Source: MKRK01 sp001896915 (GTDB lineage Bacteria; Bacillota; Clostridia; Oscillospirales; Acutalibacteraceae). From it: a stretch of DNA of 5,231 nucleotides. The DNA is taken from positions 1-5,231 of the forward strand of contig CALJJF010000282.1 in assembly GCA_937973935.1 (NCBI GenBank), written 5' to 3'. Shown one piece after another: positions 1 to 4,887 of the stretch. How positions within the stretch are numbered: the first letter of the stretch is position 1; each line of letters opens with the position of its first letter. Position numbers and translations under genes: made by a program. The notes below the pieces were generated by a model, which saw nothing but the letters and a program-made list of their open reading frames with translations, did no database searches and had not been told where the DNA came from.

Positions 1-1294
1 GACAACCGCCGGAGGGTCCGCCGATTTGTACTGCCTTGAATTCACCGCCGTCCCGCATGCCGCCGCCCACATCAAAGATAACCTCGCTCAGGGTGGTTCC
101 CATGGGGACCTCGATGAGCCCTGTGTTTTCGATGTTACCGGTGAGGGCAAAAGCTTTTGTGCCCGGGCTGTTTTCCGGTCCGATGTTTTTATACCATGCA
201 GAGCCGTTGGATATGATCAACGGCACATTTGCAAAGGTTTCCACATTGTTGAGTACCGTGGGCTGATCAAACAGGCCGTGCTCCACCGTTCTGGGAGGCT
301 TCACCCGGGGCATACCCCTTTTGCCTTCGATGGAAGCGGTGAGCGCGCTTCCTTCCCCGCACACAAAAGCACCGGCGCCCCGGTTGATGTGCAAATGAAA
401 GCTGAAATCCGTGCCGAGAATATGCTCTCCCAAAAGCCCGTATTCCATGGCCTGTGCAATGGCGGTTTGCAACCGGCTTACCGCCATGGGATATTCTGCA
501 CGGACATAAATATAGCCCTCGTCCGCACCGCAGGCAAGACCGGCAATCATCATACCTTCCAGCATTCTATGGGGATCACCCTCCATGATGCTTCTGTCCA
601 TAAATGCGCCGGGATCGCCCTCGTCTCCGTTGCAGACGATATATTTCTGTGCCGTGTTCTGGCGTTTTACCTGTGACCATTTTCGACCGGCAGGAAACCC
701 GCCGCCGCCTCTGCCCCGCAGATTTGAGTCTGTTATCTCGTCGATCACCTGATCGGCGTCCAGATCGAACAATGCCTTTTCAAATGCGGCATATCCGCCG
801 ATGCCCAGGTATTCCTTAATGGAGGTTGCATCAATCTGACCGCAGTGCTCCAGTACCAGACGGGTTTGTTTTTGGTAAAAGGGGATTTCATCCTGCTTTT
901 TGCAGATGGCTCCGCCCTTTTGATAGGCAAGCCGTTCAATATGCTCGCCGTTCAGGATGGTTTTTGACAGAATTTCTTCGCAGTCCTCCAGCTGTACCTT
1001 GGTATACAGCCATCCCTGGGGCTCTATTTTAATCAGCGGTCCCATTTCGCAAAAGCCGTGACAGCCGCTTTTTTTCATTCCTACCGTGTCGCCGTGGGGC
1101 TCTTCTTCCAACTCCACGGAACAGAGGACCTGTTCCTCATTCATCAATGTAACCAACCGGTCAAAAATCTCCAGCGAGCCGCTGGAAATGCATCCCGTGC
1201 CGGCACAGACCAGTATTTTTTTCGTTTCCGCTGCCAAGGACTGCTCGCAGGCAGACCGGAGCTGCTGTAAATCCTCTCTGTTTTCCAGCCGCAT
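1..1294 (-). CDS. hydB: NuoF-like NAD(P)H/FMN flavoprotein subunit of [FeFe]-hydrogenase (HydB/HndC type), 3' end outside the window
   Basis: This gene encodes the diaphorase subunit that passes electrons between NAD(P)H and a cytoplasmic multimeric [FeFe]-hydrogenase through FMN and Fe-S clusters. I translated 431 codons from the ATG at 1294; the frame is open to the window edge. The N-terminus is a thioredoxin-like [2Fe-2S] domain with ligands C30, C35, C78 and C82. Then comes the conserved DEIPFY segment (about residues 142-147). The NADH/FMN glycine-rich loop GRGGGGFPAGRKW lies at 194-206, NGDEGDPG at 222-229 and GAGAFVCGEGSAL at 306-318. An SLBB-like segment begins near 380 and runs to GGPSGGC at the edge. 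Family members are usually about 590-630 residues, so the missing part should hold the 4Fe-4S ligand cysteines and usually a C-terminal 2x[4Fe-4S] ferredoxin domain. It starts 1 nt after the hydC stop, behind a GGGGAG site. The N-terminal [2Fe-2S] domain plus the HydS context favour a hydrogenase subunit over respiratory complex I NuoF. Whether NADH or NADPH is used cannot be told from the sequence. Confidence 0.93.
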   Translation of the reverse strand, partial: MRLENREDLQQLRSACEQSLAAETKKILVCAGTGCISSGSLEIFDRLVTLMNEEQVLCSVELEEEPHGDTVGMKKSGCHGFCEMGPLIKIEPQGWLYTKVQLEDCEEILSKTILNGEHIERLAYQKGGAICKKQDEIPFYQKQTRLVLEHCGQIDATSIKEYLGIGGYAAFEKALFDLDADQVIDEITDSNLRGRGGGGFPAGRKWSQVKRQNTAQKYIVCNGDEGDPGAFMDRSIMEGDPHRMLEGMMIAGLACGADEGYIYVRAEYPMAVSRLQTAIAQAMEYGLLGEHILGTDFSFHLHINRGAGAFVCGEGSALTASIEGKRGMPRVKPPRTVEHGLFDQPTVLNNVETFANVPLIISNGSAWYKNIGPENSPGTKAFALTGNIENTGLIEVPMGTTLSEVIFDVGGGMRDGGEFKAVQIGGPSGGC

Positions 1295-1295
1295 C

Positions 1296-1772
1296 TTACA
1301 GCTCCCCTTTCAAGTCTTCTATCAGCTTTGTTGCCTTTTCCGGTGTCATGGCAGGATATACCTTGTCGTTCACCGTGATGACAGGTGCAAGACCGCAGGC
1401 GCCCAGACAGGATACGGTTTCCACCGTGAAGGAAAGATCGTCGGTGGTTGCTTTTGCTTCGCTGAGGGATAAATCCTTACGGAGCCGTTCCAAAATCGGA
1501 ATGGATTTTCTGACGTGACAAGCCGTTCCGTCACAAACCCGGATGATATATTTTCCCTTTGGTTGAAGCGAAAAGTTTTCATAAAAGGTAGCGACACTGT
1601 AAATACCGGCTTCGCTTATTCCCAGCCGTTTCGCCAAATACGGAAAGACCTCCTTCGGCAGATAGCGGTAATGCTCCTGCACGCTCTGCAGTATGGCAAT
1701 CACAGCACTTTGCTTGCACCCGTGGTCCTTAATGATGCGGTCAACCTCTGTGACATACGATGTTTCGTTCAT
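1296..1772 (-). CDS. hydC: NuoE-like [2Fe-2S] subunit of NAD(P)-linked [FeFe]-hydrogenase (HydC/HndA/HymA type)
   Basis: This is a 158-residue thioredoxin-like [2Fe-2S] protein of the 24-kDa complex I subunit family, which relays electrons next to the FMN subunit. The N-terminal half is helical (about residues 8-70) and carries the family-typical LQSVQEHYRYLPKE (28-41) and YSVATFYENFS (58-68) segments. The cluster ligands are C80 and C85 (VCDGTAC) and C122 and C126 (SCLGACG), the C-x4-C...C-x3-C pattern. The length is normal for the family (about 155-170). The frame is open upstream to 1832, but I chose the ATG at 1772 because GGAGG sits 6 nt before it and the upstream extension lies within the phosphatase gene. 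It begins 14 nt after the phosphatase stop and ends 1 nt before hydB, so it is co-transcribed. The symbol follows Thermotoga usage; HndA or HymA are equivalent names. Membership of a true complex I is unlikely because no nuo neighbours are seen. Confidence 0.93.
   Translation of the reverse strand: MNETSYVTEVDRIIKDHGCKQSAVIAILQSVQEHYRYLPKEVFPYLAKRLGISEAGIYSVATFYENFSLQPKGKYIIRVCDGTACHVRKSIPILERLRKDLSLSEAKATTDDLSFTVETVSCLGACGLAPVITVNDKVYPAMTPEKATKLIEDLKGEL
1302..1307 (-). promoter_or_regulatory. Ribosome binding site of hydB
   Basis: On the minus strand the sequence reads AAAGGGGAG followed by a 7-nt spacer and ATG at 1294. The site lies inside the last codons of hydC, whose TAA (1298-1296) is separated from the hydB ATG by a single base. 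This fixes the hydB start and points to translational coupling of the two subunits. Confidence 0.8.
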
Positions 1773-1778
1773 AATAAT

Positions 1779-1783
1779 CCTCC
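1779..1783 (-). promoter_or_regulatory. Ribosome binding site deciding the hydC start
   Basis: A perfect GGAGG on the minus strand lies 6 nt upstream of the ATG at 1772, in the 14-nt gap after the phosphatase stop codon. It supports the 158-residue form over a 178-residue form starting at 1832, which would overlap the phosphatase gene by 46 nt. Confidence 0.85.
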
Positions 1784-1786
1784 ATT

Positions 1787-2959
1787 TTAAAAGTAACTCA
1801 GTTTTATCTTTTTGCCCATTTCCTTCAGACAAGCTGTCAGCTCATCAACCAGCCTCATTTTGATGTGAAAGCCAATGGGAAGGTTCGGGTTTTGATGGGC
1901 GGGATTGACGGCCTTGCCCACAAAAAAGTTGATGTCGGTGGCTTCTTCAAATAACAACCTTGCAATTTGTGACGCGCCGTCTTTTTTGTAGCTCCAATCG
2001 GTATATTTGTGATTATCCCTTAAATAATCCCTTGCATATTCCAGCACCTTGCTGATTGTAATGACCCCTTCTGTCACCAGGTCAACGCCTTCAATCTTTG
2101 CCGTGGGCGGGATTTCGGGAGAAACATACAGCGGCGAGCTGACCAAAAGCGGCTTGTTCAAATAGTCCGCCGCCAGTTCCGAGGTTGTTCCTCCGCACAC
2201 AATGCGTTTGCCCTCTTTGGCAAAAAACAGCGACATCATCTTTTTTACATCCTCGGGATTGGCGGGTGGGCCGATCATCAGATTCATCGGCTTTCGTTCC
2301 CGGATCTTTACAGTGCAAACGGTGGTATCATCCCCGGGCTTTCCGTCATAGAGTATCTCGCATTGCTCTGCCAATATGGTGCTTAAGGTTTTTGCGGTAA
2401 ATTCGTCATGATAGGCCGCTTCCATAAAGTCAATGATGTGATCTCTCTGCCAGCCGAAATTCAGCTTGCAGCCCACACCGGCATGCACCGCACCGTCGCT
2501 GATGGCGATGAAGGTGTCCTCCTGCATTAGCTTTATTTTGGATTTGTATATTTTTTTCTGGTCGATGACCTCCAGAATTTTCGGATAGTCATAGCTTTTT
2601 CCGTTTCGGAGCAAGATCACATAGGGATTGTCGTACTGAATAATTTCTGCTTCATGATTGCCCGCAATGCGGATAATGGAAAAGGTGGAATATGCCGTTT
2701 TTCGCACCTTGCATATAGGAAGGGTTGCAACAATGGCAGACACGCAGTCTTCAACGCTCAAATCATTTGCCATCATGGTAGATATGATTTTTGCTGTCAG
2801 GGTGGATAAAATACTGGCCTTCACACCGCTGCCCAGCCCGTCTGCCAGAACCACAACCGTCAAATCATCCTTCCGCACCACCTCAACGTGATCGCCGCAA
2901 AGCTGCTCACCGTCTTTGTGAAGGCTGATATAGCCTACGTCAGTACACAGATTATTCAT
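1787..2959 (-). CDS. SpoIIE/PP2C-family protein serine phosphatase of the hydrogenase operon, with an uncharacterised C-terminal domain
   Basis: This 390-residue soluble protein has an N-terminal PP2C-like (SpoIIE-type) phosphatase domain at about residues 5-220. The metal-binding acidic positions are visible: D23 in CGDH, D40 in LADGLGSG, D155 in ISDGAV, and D210/D211 in GDDTTV. These are the expected Mn/Mg ligands of active PPM phosphatases, so activity on a phosphoserine or phosphothreonine protein is likely. There is no signal peptide, membrane segment or obvious regulatory domain in front. Residues about 225-390 form a second domain that I cannot assign to a function. It contains CGGTTSELAA (about 255-264) and DLVTEGVITISKVLEYA, and appears to accompany this phosphatase type in clostridial hydrogenase clusters. 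The gene overlaps the hydS-like gene by 8 nt (ATGAATAA), which implies translational coupling and suggests HydS is its partner or regulator. The substrate is unknown: no anti-sigma factor, antagonist or kinase gene is in the window. Start choice: ATG 2959 with AAGGAG 10 nt upstream. Confidence 0.88.
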   Translation of the reverse strand: MNNLCTDVGYISLHKDGEQLCGDHVEVVRKDDLTVVVLADGLGSGVKASILSTLTAKIISTMMANDLSVEDCVSAIVATLPICKVRKTAYSTFSIIRIAGNHEAEIIQYDNPYVILLRNGKSYDYPKILEVIDQKKIYKSKIKLMQEDTFIAISDGAVHAGVGCKLNFGWQRDHIIDFMEAAYHDEFTAKTLSTILAEQCEILYDGKPGDDTTVCTVKIRERKPMNLMIGPPANPEDVKKMMSLFFAKEGKRIVCGGTTSELAADYLNKPLLVSSPLYVSPEIPPTAKIEGVDLVTEGVITISKVLEYARDYLRDNHKYTDWSYKKDGASQIARLLFEEATDINFFVGKAVNPAHQNPNLPIGFHIKMRLVDELTACLKEMGKKIKLSYF

Positions 2960-4628
2960 TGCTCAGCGACTCCTTCAGCTTATATAAGGCTACCTTTGTT
3001 TCAGCCGTTGTTTCGCCAAGGAGCGAAGCGATTTCCTGAACGGCACGCATTTGGCGCTCTACCACATTGTTGGTTATTTCAATGGTTTTTTGCCGGATGC
3101 TTTCCTTTTCTTCTCTTTGTGTAACCTCTTTTGTGACATCTCTCATGATGCAGATGATGATATGGTAGCTCTTGTCCTGTATCACGGTTTGATCCACATA
3201 TTTATTGTAATCAGCCAGATAGGTTCTCCGGTCATAGACGTTCTTTTTCGCCTGTACAGCGTCCATAAAGGGACCGGGATCTAAGATGCGGACAACATGG
3301 TCGCCCAAAACATCCTGCTTATTTGTAATGTTCAGCAGCTCGCAGGCTGCATCATTGATCTGCTGGACTTCATATTCCTCATTGACCACAAGGATGGCGT
3401 TGGGCGTGTTTCTAATGATATTATCGGAAAAGGACTCCGCTTTTTCCTTTAAATAAGGCAGACACATGCCGATATTGGCTTTGCCGTCCAGCACTGCCGC
3501 AGCCTTGTCCCTGCAGGTGTTATAGCCGCAGCTGCCGCAGTTCAGCTCGTCCTCCGGCTTGGTCTTTCCCATCTTCTTGAGAACCTCTTCAATTTTTGAT
3601 TTTCCCATCATGACCCTTCGTAGGGCAAGGGAGGGTCTCTCTGCCTTCAGCGCATTCTTCTGAAATACAAAAGTATCAAAATCCGCTTCCTTTGCATATC
3701 CGGTGACCCGCAGAAAATCGCTGACGGGGGACCTGCGGGTTTGATCCATCGCCGGTCCGCCGATGCAGCTTCCCACGCAGGAGGACATCTCAATGAAGCA
3801 CTTTCCCAGCCTTCCCTCAATCACATCCTCCAACGCATGAATGCAGTTTTCCACTCCGTCAATTGCCAGAAATGTATAGGCGTCTTTGTTTTTCGTAATG
3901 GTTTTTAAGATGCCGCCGGTTGTGGGGAAGAGCCTTGCCAGCCCCTTGTCCGTGTCTTCCTTTTCTGTCCCGAGCAGAATGTTTTGCTCTCTGAGCCAAT
4001 CCGTCAGCTCTTCAAAGGTCAGCACACAGTCAATCCATTCGCCGGATTGATCCGCTTCGGCTTTTTTGGATAAGCACGGACCGATAAATACGGTTCTGGC
4101 ACCGGGTACTCTTCGCTTAATGTCCATACAATGGGCATGCATCGGCGAAATCACCTTTGCCAGATAAGGCAGGGCCTTGGGATAATATTTTTGAATGAGC
4201 AAATTGACCGTATGACAGCAGGAAGTGATGATGATTTCAGAGCTTTCCTCCGCCAGCATATCCTCATATTGTTTTTTTACAATCGTTGCGCCAATGGCGG
4301 TTTCCTCCGCGCCGGCAAAACCGAGCTTTTGCAGCGCTTTTTCTAACGACCCGATGGTCACGCCGTCATAGTTTGCCACAAAGGAGGGTGCAACGCTGGC
4401 ATACACCGGTTCCGGGCCCATCAGAAGCTTTTTTGCTTTCTCTGTATCGTTTCTGATTTCCTTCGCATTCTGGGGACAGTTCAAAAAACAGTTGCCGCAC
4501 AATATGCAGTCCTCGCTGATGATGTTTGCCTGGTCGCCGGAAAACCGAATGGATTTTACAGGGCAGTGCCGAATACATTTATAACAGTTTTTGCAGTTAG
4601 ACTTTTTAAACTTTAAGCAATCAGCCAT
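2952..4628 (-). CDS. hydS: Putative H2/redox-sensing [FeFe]-hydrogenase (HydS-like, group C) with PAS domain
   Basis: This 558-residue cytoplasmic protein has, in order: two [4Fe-4S] ferredoxin motifs (C12, C15, C18, C22 and C41, C44, C47, C51); an [FeFe]-hydrogenase large-subunit domain (about 75-330); a four-Cys Fe-S domain (C364, C367, C372, C389; CGSCGYNTC type); a PAS domain (about 400-498); and a C-terminal helical segment (about 500-558). The H-cluster motifs are present but altered. P1 is TSCCHTVN (135-142) where catalytic enzymes have TSCCPxW-like sequence. P2 is GPCLSKK (183-189) where they have MPCxxKK. P3 is EMSSCVGSCIGGP (280-292) where they have a Met two residues before the first Cys and a longer Gly run. 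The four H-cluster cysteines (C138, C185, C284, C288) and K188 remain. This domain order and these substitutions match the HydS sensory class known from Thermotoga and Ruminococcus albus, rather than a catalytic HydA. The start ATG 4628 has GGGGAG 6 nt upstream and shares one base with the preceding stop (TGATG). The open frame up to 4730 was rejected. Confidence 0.88.
   Translation of the reverse strand: MADCLKFKKSNCKNCYKCIRHCPVKSIRFSGDQANIISEDCILCGNCFLNCPQNAKEIRNDTEKAKKLLMGPEPVYASVAPSFVANYDGVTIGSLEKALQKLGFAGAEETAIGATIVKKQYEDMLAEESSEIIITSCCHTVNLLIQKYYPKALPYLAKVISPMHAHCMDIKRRVPGARTVFIGPCLSKKAEADQSGEWIDCVLTFEELTDWLREQNILLGTEKEDTDKGLARLFPTTGGILKTITKNKDAYTFLAIDGVENCIHALEDVIEGRLGKCFIEMSSCVGSCIGGPAMDQTRRSPVSDFLRVTGYAKEADFDTFVFQKNALKAERPSLALRRVMMGKSKIEEVLKKMGKTKPEDELNCGSCGYNTCRDKAAAVLDGKANIGMCLPYLKEKAESFSDNIIRNTPNAILVVNEEYEVQQINDAACELLNITNKQDVLGDHVVRILDPGPFMDAVQAKKNVYDRRTYLADYNKYVDQTVIQDKSYHIIICIMRDVTKEVTQREEKESIRQKTIEITNNVVERQMRAVQEIASLLGETTAETKVALYKLKESLSNE
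2970..2975 (-). promoter_or_regulatory. Ribosome binding site of the phosphatase gene, inside hydS
   Basis: AAGGAG on the minus strand lies 10 nt before the ATG at 2959, within the last codons of the HydS-like gene. The two genes then overlap by 8 nt. The slightly long spacer suggests that initiation depends partly on ribosomes finishing hydS. Confidence 0.6.
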
Positions 4629-4867
4629 CACAATCTCCCCAGAATTTCTTTGTAAAAAAACTTCTCTGTGTTTTCCGGTCTGACAGAAAATAGTTGGTCT
4701 TCCATCTTCACACAAACACCCTCCATACAATTACCCATACAAAAAGCACCCATCATCTCCACAGAATCCGTCATGTTGTATTCCCCCGCCAACCGCAAAA
4801 GCTCGTCAACAATGAATCTTGAGCCTTTTAAATGACAGGAGCTTCCGATGCAAACCGTAATTTTCAT
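4628..4867 (-). CDS. Small thioredoxin-like [2Fe-2S] protein (single-domain NuoE/HydB-N-like)
   Basis: This is a 79-residue protein consisting of little more than one thioredoxin-like [2Fe-2S] ferredoxin domain. The ligands follow the C-x4-C...C-x3-C pattern: C6 and C11 (VCIGSSC), C43 and C47 (FCMGNC). A further C52 lies close by and may be non-ligand. It is equivalent in design to the cluster domains of HydC and of the HydB N-terminus, but lacks the NuoE helical domain. A similar small [2Fe-2S] gene sits beside hydS in Thermotoga maritima (from memory, TM1420). The likely role is electron delivery to or from HydS, or acting as a redox partner in the sensor; this is inferred from position only. 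An upstream in-frame ATG at 4891 overlaps the Rex stop (ATGA), but GGGGAGG sits 5 nt before the ATG at 4867, and homologues begin with a beta strand just before the first Cys, so 4867 is preferred. Confidence 0.85.
   Translation of the reverse strand: MKITVCIGSSCHLKGSRFIVDELLRLAGEYNMTDSVEMMGAFCMGNCMEGVCVKMEDQLFSVRPENTEKFFYKEILGRL
4635..4640 (-). promoter_or_regulatory. Ribosome binding site deciding the hydS start
   Basis: GGGGAG on the minus strand, with a 6-nt spacer (ATTGTG), precedes the ATG at 4628. It lies in the final codons of the small [2Fe-2S] gene, and the TGATG arrangement makes stop and start share a base. It places the start directly before the first ferredoxin motif and rules out the 34-residue N-terminal extension possible from 4730. 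Confidence 0.8.
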
Positions 4868-4872
4868 AATAG

Positions 4873-4879
4873 CCTCCCC
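4873..4879 (-). promoter_or_regulatory. Ribosome binding site deciding the small [2Fe-2S] gene start
   Basis: GGGGAGG on the minus strand lies 5 nt before the ATG at 4867, within the 20-nt gap after the rex stop codon. It is the strongest match to the 16S rRNA 3' end in the region. It supports the 79-residue product over an 87-residue one starting at 4891, which would have its own ribosome site buried in its coding sequence. Confidence 0.8.
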
Positions 4880-4887
4880 TTTTGATG

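Noticed and set aside
26..676. 216-residue open frame on the plus strand
   Set aside because: It lies antisense to hydB, whose reading is fully explained by cluster, FMN and NADH motifs. The plus-strand product has no recognisable domain and no ribosome site.
1..1772. Respiratory complex I genes nuoE and nuoF
   Set aside because: No other nuo gene is present. The NuoF-like protein has an extra N-terminal [2Fe-2S] domain, and the neighbours are rex, hydS and the phosphatase, as in hydrogenase operons.
1773..1832. Longer NuoE-like protein starting at 1832
   Set aside because: It would overlap the phosphatase gene by 46 nt, while a perfect GGAGG sits 6 nt before the ATG at 1772.
2952..4628. 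Reading the HydS-like gene as the catalytic hydrogenase HydA
   Set aside because: The P1, P2 and P3 motifs deviate at pocket residues, a PAS domain and terminal helices are attached, and it is paired with a phosphatase. These fit the sensory class rather than the enzyme.
4629..4730. Upstream in-frame start giving a 592-residue HydS
   Set aside because: The extra 34 residues overlap the [2Fe-2S] gene deeply and lack a ribosome site. ATG 4628 has GGGGAG 6 nt before it and starts just before the ferredoxin motif.
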